From: Callaeas wilsoni
Taxonomy: Eukaryota > Chordata > Aves > Passeriformes > Callaeidae
Reading direction: 5' to 3'
DNA: 64,000 nucleotides
Assembly (NCBI GenBank): GCA_013398955.1
Contig: VWPU01011622.1
Location: forward strand, 24,468 to 88,467
Made by a program: the position numbers and the translations under genes. How positions within the stretch are numbered: position 1 is the stretch's first letter; the number at the start of each line of letters is the position of its first letter. Of this stretch, positions 1 to 12,403 are shown piece by piece. The notes below the pieces were generated by a model. That model was not told the DNA's origin, did not search any database, and saw only the letters and a program-made list of their open reading frames with translations.

Positions 1-690
1 ATGCCCTACAGGAGGAGGATTTTGATTCATCCAGTGGGGTTGTGTAAATGGAAACTCCTCTTCCAACTTGTCAAGCCCATCCCTTGCGCTGTCCCTTTTT
101 ATTAATGCAGTGCACAGGCAATGCCTTCCTGGAGCCCTTTTTTCCCCTCCAATATATTGAATAAATTCTACATCAGGAAGGAAAGTAATGTGCAATAATG
201 AACCATCAGTGGGTATTTAAGATTGCTTTAATGGGTCACATTGATGTAATCTCCACTTTTTCCTGGGAAGATCGTACTGGGCCATAACCCCAATTCATAT
301 TTATGTCAGAAGAAAATATGTGGTGGAGATGGCTCAGAAAGAGCATTTCCCTGCTAAGCAGTCAGCTACAAATGTACAGATTTGCCAGAAATATGCTGGG
401 ATTTGAAGGGAGACAGGGCAATATCAGATGTTTAGGGCATTTCTCTCCTGCGAGGAAAAATTCCTGAAAAACTGGTTTGTCACCCTGGGATGTCACCCAA
501 GAAGGTGTGTGCTCATGGGCCCAGAAATGTGCAAGGTTGAGTGACTTTAGGATTACTTTTGGGAGCTCTTTTATCATCTTTTTGCATGTGGGCATGAGGG
601 GTGTCTGTAGTTTGGCTGGTTGAAAAAAAATCAGGAGGGAAAGAGAAGTAGTCAGAGCTATATAAATAAAAGCAATGGAGACGCGTGTGT
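1..690. other. Unique noncoding DNA, no gene seen
   Basis: I see no recognisable gene or interspersed repeat here. The stretch is moderately AT-rich. The open frames present are short, contain low-complexity tyrosine/isoleucine runs translated from the adjacent AT repeat, and carry no domain. It could be intergenic or intronic. Confidence 0.6.
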
Positions 691-753
691 ATAAATATAT
701 ATACATGTAGGATAAATATATATACGTGTAGTATAAATATATATACATATAAT
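691..753. repeat. AT-rich minisatellite, three 21-bp units
   Basis: Three consecutive 21-bp units begin at 691, 712 and 733. Each starts ATAAATATATATAC and then diverges (ATGTAGG, GTGTAGT, ATATAAT). The third unit is the most diverged. The alternating purine/pyrimidine AT core should melt easily and could vary in copy number. Confidence 0.85.
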
Positions 754-1179
754 ATCAGTAATGTTTGACCTTCCAGTCACGCCCTTATTGCTCAGACCCC
801 TCTGAAGGCCAAAAGCCAGCCCGGACTGGGATATCAGAGACATTTGGATTGTCTGTAACATAAAATAAAGGATGAAAATTGCATTTAAGGCCATTCCTCT
901 TGGCCAGAAGTGGCAGCTCTGTCTTGATCCAACGCTGCAGGAAGATGAGATAAAGTTGCAAGTTCACTCGGTCAGGATAGATGAGGGTGCAGGGGAAGGC
1001 AACGAAAATAACACAAATTCCTGGAGCTGTCTCGGCGAGGAAGGGGCGAACATGACTAATGCTGCGTGAGTGATTTGCACAAAAGGATTTCTTCGACAAA
1101 CTTTGCCTTTCTGGAGGTAAACTGTCAGAGGGCGCAACGCGAGTTTTCTGATGTGTTCATGAGTCAGAATTATTTAATG
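754..1179. other. Unique noncoding DNA
   Basis: No repeat or coding signal is recognised. Short open frames exist on both strands over the same bases, as expected by chance. The stretch leads into a CpG-rich patch. Confidence 0.5.
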
Positions 1180-1275
1180 AGGGAGCGGAGCAGCCGCCCC
1201 CCGGGCCCTGGAGCCGGCTTACCCGGGGGCCCAGCGCTGCTCTCGGCGAGGAGGGAACCCAAACACCAGCTCCAA
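1180..1275. other. Small CpG/GC-rich patch
   Basis: About 95 bp is strongly GC-rich with several CpGs, including GCCGCCCCCCGGGCCC and a TCTCGGCGAGG segment. It is far shorter than a normal promoter CpG island and no TATA box or downstream exon is evident. It may be a remnant CpG cluster or part of a regulatory element. Nothing shows transcription from it. Confidence 0.35.
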
Positions 1276-1503
1276 GCGAAGCGTGCTTGTTCTTGAGTTC
1301 ACCCCAAGCTCTCCCTGATAAAAGGAGACTCCTTAGCTTGTGTTTTTTGGGTCGCAGGGAGCACATTCGCGGTGCTGGGAGGTGGGAAACCAAAATGCAA
1401 AGAGGGCTTTAGTGACGCGAGCGTCCGAGTGTTGATGCCGGCGCTCAGTTTCTATGAATGTTCCCAGGGGTTCCCCTCTATCCACACTTTATATTTTTCT
1501 TTC

Positions 1504-1519
1504 TTTTTTTTTTTTTTTT
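1504..1519. repeat. Poly-T tract
   Basis: This is an uninterrupted run of 16 T followed by GCAGACACC. The combination resembles a polypyrimidine tract plus CAG acceptor on the + strand, but I found no convincing downstream donor for a short exon. A simple homopolymer is the safer reading. Confidence 0.7.
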
Positions 1520-1564
1520 GCAGACACCATCTAATTTTCTTGTTCTTTCTGTCAGCCCTTTTGA

Positions 1565-1990
1565 TGCACCTGTGAGAAGAATAATTTATTCAGCCACTTT
1601 TTCGGTGTGATCATCTCTAGCAGAAAGCCAACAACTAAAAATTAGCGGTGTAGCACACACGCACAGGCTAAAGAATGAGAATTTCTTCCTTTCCTTTTCT
1701 CTTTTTTTTCTTTTAAAGCATACATTTGGTGAAAAATAGCATTTCAGGTCAGCTGAAATTTTGTGTTGAACTCAACGAAAAAATGGCAACAGAAAGTAGC
1801 AGTTTGAAAAAAATCAAACCACTTTTTTATGCATTTCTGAAATTAGAATCTTTGACTTCTGCTTTTTGAAGCGATGTTTGGAGCCAAAATGAAACTAACG
1901 CTAACTTTAAAAAAATGCTCTTTGGAGCTTTCCCATTGAATCTTTCCCCTTTACCCCCAAATTTTCTCCTTGCTTTATATTTAGTTTAGG
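1565..1990. other. AT-rich stretch, candidate conserved noncoding element
   Basis: The stretch is AT-rich and nonrepetitive, with many short A/T runs and homeodomain-like TAAT/ATTA cores (for example AATAATTTATTCAG and AAAAATTAGCGG). It has no sustained open frame and no transposon signature. This composition is typical of vertebrate developmental conserved elements, but conservation cannot be judged from one sequence. Confidence 0.25.
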
Positions 1991-3590
1991 AAGAAATGAG
2001 CATATTTGTCTTGAGCCGGTTCAGGGTGATCCCACCTTCCCGACCAAAAGGAAGGAAATCCATGGATCACATGGTTATTAACTGGCTGAAACCTCTGTGA
2101 ACAAAAGAAACAAAGCAGAGGGAGAGCTGCCAAGCATTTGACACTTTCGTTCTGGCAAATATTTGCTTTTTTCATTTGGTCTGGTGTGGGAAAACGTTCC
2201 TTGCATGCCTAACCATGAGCGTGGACTTAAATCCCTTTGGCTTCTCCCCTTCCATGTGGGTCAGGCCATCTCCCCTGAGCCAGGGATGTGCCTGCAGAGC
2301 CATGGGGGAGGTCCAGCTGGGAGAGTCCTCCCGTCTCAGGCCTCCATCCCTCTGCTCTCAGGTCCCTGCACAGTTGCTGGGAGCCGTGTCCATCCTCAGG
2401 GATGCGGGACGTGCCCGTGAAGCGCGACGTGGATTTTCACTGCTCTGAAAATGGAGAATAAACCACCGGTGCAATCCAGGAGAAGCAGGGAGGAAAGTGA
2501 CATCTGAGCAGTCCCCAGGCTGTCCTCCTATGCCTAAAATAACTCCTGTAGCGTAGCAGAGCCTGGAGGTGTCTTGGATCCTTTTGGGCATGGCAAGGGA
2601 CACCGAAAACCTGGATGCCGCTGGAGGAAGAGCATCTGGAGGGGCAGTGACATGTGGCCTGAGCTGCAGGATGGGGTCCCAGCGACCTGGACTTTGCTGT
2701 GCTCCTGCTTGGAGCCCCCTCCCTGCTCACTGCACGGGAATAGCTCCTGTTAGCATGTCCCAGGAGCAGCAAGACAGCTCAGGCCTGTGTGGAAATGGAA
2801 GAATGAAGTGAGAGAGGACTTCGTTTTTCCTCGCTTTCCCAACCAGGAGATTCATGAGGTGGCTGGGTGAGTTTAAGGGAACTTGCAGTCTTTTCATCAT
2901 ATTGATGGGTGGATGGATCGTGTGGCTTGGAGTATATTTAAGGCTTTAATTAAATCAGGGCTGCACTCTCTGCAACAGTTCCCTGCTGCTTTGGGGAATC
3001 ATTCCCAGCCTCTCCAGATCTTGTTTGGTGGGATGACCCTGGCTGGATGCCACGTGCCCAGCAAAGCTGATCCTTCAGTCCTTTCCTCGGCTGGATGGGG
3101 GAGAGAAAATTTAATGGAAGGCTCGAGGTCAGGACAAGGAAGGATCACTCAGGAATTACTGTCATGGTCTCAAAAAGGTCTCAACTTGAGGAAATGAATT
3201 TCATTTATTGCCAATCAAATTGGAGTAGGGTAAGGAGATATAAACCCAAATCTTAAAAACACCTTCCCCTCCTCCCCACCTGTCTAGTCAGGCTTAGTTT
3301 CACTGCTCAATTTTCTCCCTGCTCCTGCCCAGCAGTGCAGGGGATGAGGAAGGGGTTGTGATCAATTTATCGCACATTGCCTCTACCGCTTCTTCCTCCT
3401 CATCCTTCCCGTGCTCCAGGCGGGATCCCTCCCACGGGAGACCATCCGCCATGAAACATTCCAGAGGGAGTTCTTCGCTGCAGAGGGCTCCTGTCTCACC
3501 AGGGCTCCAGCACAGGGGTCCCTTGGGATCACAGCCTCCTCCAGGCTTCCCCTTGCTCCAGAGCAAGGTCCTTCACAGACTGCAGGTGGA
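1991..3590. other. Unique noncoding DNA, no gene seen
   Basis: Mixed-composition sequence without a recognised repeat. Open frames of 80-110 codons overlap one another on both strands around 2163-2811 and 3300-3700. None has a domain, signal peptide or consistent splice sites, so they are taken as chance. Confidence 0.55.
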
Positions 3591-4012
3591 TCCCTGTGTA
3601 GAAGAATTCTTAGAGCAGAATGGACATGGTCCGGGAACGCAGTGAACAAGCCAGACTTGGCAGGGCCTGCTTGCTCTGAGTGCTGTGAGATTAACATGAT
3701 TTAGTGCTGAGAGTGTCCTTGAGGTGTCCGTGAGAAAAAAGGGAGGTTTAACGGGATGCGATAACCGCAAGCTGGGCGGAGGGCGGACAGTTGTTTGCCG
3801 TATGTTATCCAATTAGTAGACAGCAGACAGGCTTGATTTGAGCTAAGTATCCAATCACAGAGTTAGTTACAGTGCGTGGACAATGGATGACTAGTTGGAA
3901 ATGCTACATAATCCTGCTGGATTTGAGCAATAAAGGAGAATGCTATCTAACCATATCGGTGTTTGGCGTTACTCGGCTCCCACTCTCAGTGGAGGACCCT
4001 GCTTCGTCCCTG
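3591..4012 (+). mobile_element. Solo LTR of an endogenous retrovirus (copy 1)
   Basis: The LTR body is 3597-4006 (410 bp). It begins TGTAGAAG, ends GCTTCG, and is flanked by identical 6-bp direct repeats TCCCTG (3591-3596 and 4007-4012), read as target-site duplications. An AATAAA polyadenylation signal lies at 3929-3934 in the 3' third, which sets the orientation to +. A close relative on the opposite strand (15172-15585) shares its boundaries. No internal retroviral region is attached, so this is a solo LTR left by recombination between the two LTRs of a provirus. A 6-bp duplication is usual for class II (ERVK-like) elements; that assignment is inference. The 3' end lacks the usual CA. Family identity would need a repeat-library search. 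Confidence 0.88.
3929..3934 (+). promoter_or_regulatory. LTR polyadenylation signal AATAAA
   Basis: A canonical AATAAA hexamer sits about 70 bp before the 3' end of the solo LTR and is conserved in the second copy (15244-15249, reverse strand). This is the expected place for the R-region signal of a retroviral LTR. Confidence 0.7.
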
Positions 4013-6060
4013 CTCCACCACGGACTTCCACGGCTGAGGGGACACCCTGCCTCACCCTGGTCTGCACCAGCTCTGCTGGGCCCAGGAGAAGCTGCTGGCA
4101 CCTTCACAGCAGGCACTCCTGCGGCCCCCCACTACCGAAACCCGGCCACGCCAGCCCAATACACCTTGAATCATGACTTGGTATGAATTTTTCAGCCTAA
4201 AACAAGCTCTGAAGTCCTGTTATTTTAGAGATTAAAGTTCTAGCATAAACAAACTCATATGCATGTTGTTTTCACACGGGAGATGTTTTTAGTATCATAT
4301 TTAATGTTCCAAACAAAGCCATTGCTTGTGGTGTTTTGCAGCCTGGATGCCTTTGAAAGGGTAGATATGGACCCTGTTTGATCTTGAGCTATTTGGGGCT
4401 TTTTATTTGCATTTTGTGGCTCTTATCTTGTAAACAAAGACTCCTTTCTGTGTCTGTAGATCGAGATGTCACCCACAAAGCTCTGTGGAAATGGGAGACG
4501 GCTCCAGAGGGTGCAAGACACAAGTTCAGGGGCAAATGGAAATGAAGGATGTAGAACATTTTCCCTTTGAGGTTTGGCTCATCCTAGCAGAGATTGAAGG
4601 TAACTTGTGTTTTTCTCATGCACCTTTGATTTTTTTTTTTTTTTTAAAGCGATCCCAGACTGGCAGAGAGGGGAGGCAAATTTGCTGGAAAATTGCAATG
4701 CCTCCCCAAAATTCAATAACTGCACGTGTGTGCTTGGCTTCCAGGCATGGCCACGATGCCAGGGGCCAGGGAAATAAATACCACCTGCAGAACTTCAGCT
4801 CTTTCTCAGAGGGCACGGAGAAGTGGAAGAGAGCAGTGCAGAGATGATGTTCACTTGGCTCAAGGGTGAGCACCCGTTTGAGCTGCAGGTCGGGTTGTTA
4901 GGGGAGGGCTCTTGGTTTCTTGCAGGCTCCCCATGATGTGAACTGTTGGAAAACTTGTGTCTGAGGGAGCTTAGGAGGCTTGCTGCTGGTGGCCAGTGCC
5001 TGTGGGAGAGAAAAACCCAACAGCAGTAGTGGGAGGCTGTGAGGGTGCTGCTGCCCAGCCTCTGTGCCTTGTGCCACCACAGGAGCAGCCCTGGGTGGCC
5101 TCTGGTCCTGAGCCCTTGGGTGCCACTGCCCCTGAAAGGCAAAACCCACCTCCAAAGCCATCCCAGCGTGGCGCAGTGCTGGTGTGTGAGGCTCTCCCTT
5201 TGGCATCCAGAGCAGCGTCTCCAATGGGAGCGTGCAGGAATGAATCAGGCGCTCGCCGCTGCTGTGCGTGAGCAAGTTGTTCTAATACACTTATCTCTTG
5301 TTTCTGTAAAGGTTATAAAAGTAAATAATCTTGCTCTAACACAGTGTCCTTGCAGTCCCTGTGTAACTCCATGGATAACTCTTCCTAAGGCTGACTTGTG
5401 GTGATTAATACTCTACAGAGGGAAATTATTTTTTTAAAAGGCAGCAGAGAAGTAAAGCTTGAAGACACTTGTTCCCTTCATGCCCCCTGTGCTTGAGGTT
5501 GATTAGCTTTTGTTTCCTCCTCCAGCATGAGGGAACTGGTGAAACATTTTCCCTCCTGCCCTGCAGTGTTGATCCCTGGCACTGTGAGGGTTAGCAAGTG
5601 GCCAAAAGCGTCAGGAGGTGACCTTGCTCTGCTGTAAGATCCCTCCTCTCAGGCCTGGGGAAGCTGGCAGCACCCTGTGGACCAGGTAAGCAACATCAAG
5701 CTTCTTTCTGCGCCCTGGGGAGCCTGGAGAGGGATTGTGACCGGGCAGGAGAGGCTGAAGTGTCTCAGCCCTCCCTTCCTGGCAGCTGTGCTGTGCTGAG
5801 TTCACGCTGATGCCGGTCCTGCCTCTGTAATGGGTTTTTTAGCACTCTTCAGAGACCTGTTCTGGGTAGTGCCCTGGGCTGCAGCCAAGGAAATGAGAGG
5901 CCACTGGGAAGCAGGCTGGTACTGCCCAAGGTTTCCCTGAACCGTGTGGCAGGGTACCAAGCACTCGTAACCCAGCGGCCAGGCTTGTACCCGTCTGAAA
6001 CATTGAGATCAATGAAATCTGTCCCTTCTCCCTGAATATTCTCACTATTGCACCCCTCTC
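4013..6060. other. Unique noncoding DNA with a poly-T tract
   Basis: No gene is recognised. A run of 16 T occurs at 4630-4645. Around 5000-5275 the sequence is GC-rich, so overlapping frames stay open on both strands without any domain. A short stretch bounded by CCTCCTCTCAG and CCAG|GTAAGC lies near 5650-5686, but it is too short and weak to call an exon. Confidence 0.55.
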
Positions 6061-6117
6061 CATCCATCCATCCATCCATCCATCCATCCATCCATCCATC
6101 CATCCATCCATCCATCC
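6061..6117. repeat. (CATC)n tetranucleotide microsatellite
   Basis: About 14 perfect CATC units, GATG on the other strand. It translates on the minus strand as repeating MDGW, which explains three apparent open frames crossing it. Its purity suggests it is polymorphic in length. Confidence 0.97.
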
Positions 6118-8797
6118 CATATGCTTGAACGATCTTGCCTGCGATTAGAGTGCTGCATTCCCTCATTTTCCGGAAATATTTTGTCCTTGTGGAGCACAAA
6201 TGTTGCCCTGAGCCATCCAGCTCTGTTTGCTCCCCACAGACTGTGGGGCTCCTCCAAAACTTTCCACTTAGTGGTCAAATCTCTTTTGACCTTCGAAAGC
6301 TTTGGCTTGGGAGGGAAATTCTTCTACTCTAGGAAGGGATGCTGCAAAATAAATCCCACCACGGGCAAGGGAGAGGCATCTAATCTTCCCGCTCCCTAGA
6401 TTTAGCTGTGCCATTAGCCTGGACCCTGCACATAAAGCTAATTTTATAATTTGTAAATGTAGCTGAGTGGGTTTTATAGAGGAATGTCGGGAAGTGATGA
6501 AATACCTTCAATAGATTTATAAAGAAGTTTAATGCATAAAGCTCTCTCCTCCCCCTCCCCTTGTGCCCCCCTCCTTCTGCCTTGGAGTTGCACACAACAG
6601 AAAACATGGCCATGGGAAGGGCTTTGTGGCCAGCACTCAAGCCTTTAATTTTGCTTTTACAAGACAGTTTTATAACATCAAGAAGAATGGAAAAGCTGCA
6701 AGGCATGCACACTCAAGACGCTGTGCTCCTGGAAAGTTTTGGATGGGCTCCAGGCAGTGTTTGGTGGCAAAGAACGATGAAGGTCTTGGGAAGAAGAAGA
6801 AGTAATCAGCCAAGCCCTCATCCTGCAATATTCCTGTTTCTGTGAGCTGGGAATGCCATTGGCGCATGGGAAGGACAGAAAAAACGCGTTCCTGCAATGT
6901 CACGTGTCTGAGGGTGAGTTCTGACTGCATCAAAAACAGCTTCTTCTGTTCTACCCCATTGAATTTTCCTGATGCAATGAAAATGAGCCACCCCATGATC
7001 TGCAAGACTCAAAAACCTGCTTTTTGCTGGTGCTTGGGCTCTGTGTGGAGTTCCTGTGTGATTTCTCCTGGTAGGAATTCCTCTGAATCAGTAAAATGTT
7101 TCCCCTTCCTGCTTTTGCTCGGGAGGATGACACTTGTGGTGCCCAGTGGGTATCACTGTGAATCTTTTCTGTTTTTTTTTTTTTTGGATAGAGTTAAAAT
7201 GGACTGACAGGTTCAGAAATGATTAGTGAAGGGGAGATGGGTGTTTGTGACGGTGTGTTCCCTGTTTCCTCAGGAAACCAGGCCAGCAAGTGGGATGTGT
7301 CCCAAAACCCCCCCATGACACAAGCACCTGCCTCAAGCAGCCCGAGCCTCGTACGAGGGTTTTGCGGGGTCAGGAAAAGGGTTTTGGACCCAGAGATCTG
7401 GGTTAGCAAGCTGGGGCCAGGCTGATGATCAGCATTCACAGAGCAGCCTTATCATAACCAGCACCAGCCCCACGCTCCCCCTCTCTATCACCCAAGGGCC
7501 GAGCAGACCCAAGGCCAATGTCCTCCCATAGCTCTCTCCTGGGAATTATCAGAAGATCTGGAGGAGAAGGCTCCTCCCGGGCCAGTTTGCCCAGCCCTGG
7601 CTCAGCAGCTTTGCAGATTAATCTCTGCGTTAAGACCTTACACACATGAGAAGTGTTGGAGGGAGGAAGGAAGGATCGCCTGGATGTATTTTTCCACTCC
7701 ATCTCTTTGGTTTTTATGTTCGTAGTTGTGTTTTCTTTTAACGATTCGCAGCTTGGACTCCTTCCTGATTTTTCTTCTCTTTTTTTTTTTTATTTGTTTC
7801 TTTTTTTCCCCCTCTCTCTCTATTGAACGCTGATGGAAAAGGAGAGTGCTTTCCTCCTGCCTGCTTAAATCTTTGGCTGAGTTGCACGGAAAAACAGTCA
7901 CACTTACTGCAGCTCCCAAAGCCTCCAAATCATTGGGGGAGAGGGGAGGAGGGAGCTGCAGAGGGAAGAAAATCATTTGTATAGGCGTAGGGTGAAGAAT
8001 CACCTTCCTTTAAACTCATGATCTGTCTCCGTTCCTACAGATTGCTGTTTCTGATCTTTTTTTCTCTGCCCAATATCTCCTTTCTATTATCTTTCCTCTG
8101 CCTTTGCTGTGATGTGTCTGTGGTGTGTCCTTTTTTGCTGGAATGTCTTGCTCCCAGGAGAGTTTGAATGAGAACACCGGGACTCGAAGGTCTGGGTTAT
8201 TGACAAGAAATCATTACTAAAACCTTTTAATGCCTCTTCTGTAATTGATACAGGGATGGGCAGGGGGGATTTTCCTGTAGACACAGGGTTTTTTTCCCCC
8301 TCCAAATGTCTTTAAAAGCCCTGAGTGTGGTGTCCTCCAGCCATTTCCTAATGGGTTAAAGCATCCTGGTGCCAGATGCTTTGGGGTCTGTAAATATTGC
8401 CCTGTTTGCAGATGGATACACTTGCAGGGAAGCAGATGGAGCCTGAAATACTGAGCAGCAGAAGACCCCAGAGAGCTCGCTCTCAGCTAAGCATCATCCT
8501 ACGTGTAATTTTGGGGTCCCCCTTTTAGCTACCAAGATGTTGGGTTGCCCTTGCACAGCTGTTGTGGCCCTACTGCCCCAAGTTAAGCTGGGGAGAGAGA
8601 ATAAGAGGTGCTCTGAGCGGGGCTGGAAACACCCAAACCTCTTACCCTGGCCACTGGGGGCAAAAATAGCCTGGCTGTGATGAGGGCACTGCTGTGGTGT
8701 CCATAAGAGGGGAGGGATGAGGGTCCATCGGGGTGAGACTTGGCAAAAACCCCATTTCCTCTACCGAGACTATCTTAGGACAATCTCCCTTGTTATT
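6118..8797. other. Unique noncoding DNA with pyrimidine tracts
   Basis: No gene or transposon is recognised. It contains a T run at 7172-7185 and a pyrimidine-rich stretch at about 7770-7830 (T-rich, then CTCTCTCT). Frames of 80-120 codons appear on both strands and include lysine-rich artefacts from the pyrimidine tract. A GAGG|GTGAGT donor-like site occurs near 6910 without a good upstream acceptor. Confidence 0.5.
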
Positions 8798-8820
8798 CTT
8801 TTTTGTTTTGTTTTGTTTTT
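8798..8820. repeat. (TTTTG)n simple repeat
   Basis: Short tandem TTTTG units within a T-rich tract. It is a simple repeat with no other feature attached. Confidence 0.8.
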
Positions 8821-11800
8821 CATTTTTCCTGACATCTGTTGCTAGGAGATAGAAAGCACAGTCCTTTTTGAAGCATCTTCAGCTGCCTTCTACCTTCCTG
8901 GAGAGCTTCAGCTTTGTTTGGTGTCCCTGCTCCTTTCCTTCTCTTGGACTCATCCACTTCATCTTTCTCCCCTCGCCTCCATGCACCGGTCAGGAAGGAT
9001 TTGCCACGTCCGTGCTTGTTTCAAACACTGCTGTGAGCCCGCTCCCCAAATCCTCTTGTTTTAACTAGCACAGCATTCAGCAGCAAACACCCGTCTGTGA
9101 ACTTAACTGCTGTCCCAGATGTTCCTTCCCAAGGATGGAGGAGCCAGGACTAAGGGAAGGTAGCCCCTCTGGCACGTGTGCAACTCCTTCTGCATGCGGA
9201 TGTACACAGGCAGCTCCCTCCATTTCCTTGGTCAGGACTTTGCCCTTGGGATGAGCAACAGCTTCTCACCCCCCTGCAGGCATTTCTCTGCTCCGTGGGC
9301 TTTGCTTGGGCTTCAGCTTCAACTGAAAACTTGCTGGTTTAAGGGTTTCCCTTACACAGGTAAAATAAAAAGGGAGATGAGGGGGTGCTGCAGAGGCCCA
9401 GGTGAGATCAGGGACAAGAAGTGGGTCGGGGCATCTGCCCCGGTTTTGGACTCTAAATCACTCTGTGTGCCTTTTAAAAAAAGAAACCAGAATCAAGCAA
9501 GATGTATGAAAAAAGAGAAACCTGTTCTTAGTCTTCCAGCTTATTCCCAGAACTGCGGATGCGGAGCAGGTGGGCACTGAGGGCAGCAAAATGTTTAGTG
9601 ATCGCTGAGCGAGGAAGTGACATTTTCCAGCTTGCCTAAGGATGCAAGAAAAATGCATCTGTGTCTGCAGCAGCCCCACGAGCCGGTGCTGACCTATTTA
9701 CGTGCCCAATTATGCACACAGGCAGATGCCCTCTTCCCACCTCGGAGCAAGGGGCTGAGCCAGGACAAAAAATTGCCAGCGTGGAGTTTTTCCTAAGAAC
9801 CAACTGCCCCTCAGATCCTGGGATGTCAGCAACAGCTCAGGGTGTTGGGAGTGATGTGTTTAGATGAGATCTTGTTTCTTTTCCTTCGGAGTGAGGGAAG
9901 CAGCTGGTTTGGAGGGAGCAATGAAAAACCCAGCCAGTCTTTCCCTCTCTGCACCCCTTAATGCCCACTGAGCCAGGGGCTCCCCCACTGCGGTGCCTCT
10001 GGTACCCCTCTGGTGCTCTCTCCTCCTCCTTCCCACCCTGGTTTACCATTTCCCATATTTCATTTCTGTTATGGCCAGTGGCAGTGATTGCTTCACACAT
10101 TCATCACGCTGTGGGTGTCACAGTGTCATGGTTGGTGCCTTTGTTCGAGCTCCAAAAAAACCTCCCCTTAAACCACCAAGCCCCAGACCACTGTTAAGCT
10201 GCCTTTAAATCTGAGGTTGCAGGAGAATTTTCCATGGGAAGTGGCGAAGTTTTTAGTGATTTCTTACTCATCCCCTTTGCAGCCTAACCGTAAGATTTGA
10301 TTTCAGTGTTATGGGCATTGAGTTGGGAGTGATAACGATATGGAAATGAAAACTAAGGATCGATCTCAAGAGCTAAACTGAGCTTTGTGAGTTAGAAAGA
10401 AACTTTTCTGGGAACTTTTTCATTTGGGTCAGGCTGTGCAAGCATTAACTCAGGATGGTTGGAGGCTTCACCATTAAGAAGTCCTTTTCCTCTACCACAC
10501 CTGGGCAGCATCAGCTGTTTGAGCCTTAATTCCACCTGTGCTTCGTACGTGGAAAGAGGGGAGCTCACTGGAGGAGGAACAACAATAGGAAAGAGTTTGT
10601 TCTGGAAAGAAGGGCTCATCCTGCCTGGCTCCCCAGCTGTGGTGCAACACATAACCCTTGTCAAAAATGTGATACCTCCTCCTGCCTGCTGTCACATATC
10701 GCTCACGTTGAGCTGGAACAACACAAACCCCACTCCCAGGGATGCTGCCACCCTTCCATCCCACTTTCCTGCTCCGGATAATGAGGGAAATCAATCATGA
10801 TGCCCTGGGGTTGGCCATCCATCTCCTTCCTCAGCAATGGACAGGGGGAAGCCTGGCCAGCCCTGTCCCCTGTGAGCCCCTTGCAGGAGAAGGGCACAGG
10901 CTATAGGGAACTGCCACGCTGCAATTAAAAGTGAATGTTTCGACAGTGCTGGGTGCTTTGCAGTTGCTCTCTTGGTATTAATGATCTTAAGAAACCTCCC
11001 TTAGCTGGCAGGTGTTGGCTCTCAATCTGTCTGTTTCTACCTGAGAGAGCCTTTTAAAAGACCTTCTTGAGTCCTCTGCGGTGGGCGCTTCTCTCTTTGA
11101 GCAGAAATTGTTGGCTCAGAAAATCCCCAGCAACCCAGAAGTGTAAAATCACAAATGAAGTGAGTTGTGCTGAAGGATTCTGGCCATTTGCTTAATTTTT
11201 ATCACCCAATTCCTGCAAATCCCCCATGGAGGTGCTTGAAAAGGACATATTTACCTTTCTCTTTTCTCGCTAGTTTTGTCATTCTGACAAATGGTTGATG
11301 TGTTGGTTGTGTTTCTAACGCTGCTGGAAATGGTCATGGCTTTCGTGTTTTCCAGCCAGCACTGCGATTCCCACAAAGAAATGAGAGCGAGAAGCTGTGG
11401 ATAACTGTTCCTCTGGCTCTATTGCACCCCACCACAATTTGCTTTTCTACGAGTAACACCTGCCTATTTTACATCTCGACAGCAGCTTTCCTTATTTATT
11501 GAAAAGCTGGGGATTCTTGGAGGATATTTCCATTTTTCTCCGCTATTTCTGGCCGTTGCGCTGCAGCAAATTGGTCTCCAGCTGCACCTTTTCTCCTCGC
11601 TTTTGGCTGGAGGGAGCCTGCCTTGCTTGCTGGGCGATCAAAAATCATCCCAGGAAGCGGTCTCCGGGCCTGCAACGAGCAGTTTGGGGATACAGTGTGG
11701 AAACAGTGCCTTGCTCAGCAGGGATGTGGTGGCGCACGGGGGCAATCTGTGTTCCTGTGCTCTGCCACGTGGAGCCCTGGCACCTCTCCGGGGTTAACAG

Positions 11801-12216
11801 CCATGGAAACGGTGTTGTACCCCTTCACCTCTGCTTTTGGGGACAGCTTTTGCTGGTGGATGCCATGAGGAGACTGACACAGAGCGGGAGAAGTTTGGGG
11901 TTCTGCGTGGAGTTGTTGATCCGGAGAGCTGGTCTGGGTCACTGGTGGGAAGGGGACAGAAGGTGCTTACATGAGGCAGGAAATAGCTTTTGCTGGGCTA
12001 ACAAAGCCTATCAGATGGGCTGAAAAGCAGAGCTGCTCTTCAGCAGAGTTTTAGCTGTCAGCCTAATACCAGCTGCAAAGATAGCATTCTGAGTTTCTGA
12101 CAGGATTCTGAGTCTCTGTGCCTCTGCTTTTCTTAATATGACATATCCAGACCCAAAGCACCTCATGGAAAGAAGACGGCCATTCCGTCACAGCCGAGTT
12201 TGAGCTGAGCCCTGGG
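8821..12216. other. Unique noncoding DNA, no gene seen
   Basis: No repeat is recognised. The longest open frame here (174 codons from 11499) is cysteine- and tryptophan-rich with no domain and overlaps frames on the other strand, so it is taken as chance. A 42-nt stretch at 9361-9402 lies between an acceptor-like TTTCCCTTACACAG and a donor-like CCAG|GTGAGA; alone it is not convincing. Confidence 0.55.
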
Positions 12217-12270
12217 TGAATCACAGAACCATGAAGGTTGGAAAGGACCTCAAAGATCATTGAGTCCTCA
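12217..12270 (-). mobile_element. CR1 LINE 3'-end fragment
   Basis: The sequence reads GAATCACAGAACC...GGTTGGAAAGGACCTCAAAGATCATTGAGTCC. This is the reverse complement of the avian CR1 3' terminus, so the element lies on the minus strand. Only about 54 bp is recognisable, including a decayed copy of the 8-bp terminal repeat. It is a 5'-truncated, inactive fragment. Confidence 0.8.
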
Positions 12271-12403
12271 GGTTGTATTTATTAATCTGTCCCCTTTTCA
12301 CTCACGTTGAAGGAAATGCCACCTTCTAGCTAGAAAATGAGGAATACCAGGGGCATGAAAGATCTGATGGTATTGGCATTGTTCGACGGATATTCAAACA
12401 AAA

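Noticed and set aside
5839..6278. Minus-strand frames with repeated MDGW
   Set aside because: They are simply the translation of the (GATG)n microsatellite.
8651..8662. CTCF-like CCACTGGGGGCA
   Set aside because: Two core positions do not fit the CTCF consensus and there is no supporting flank, so it is not called.
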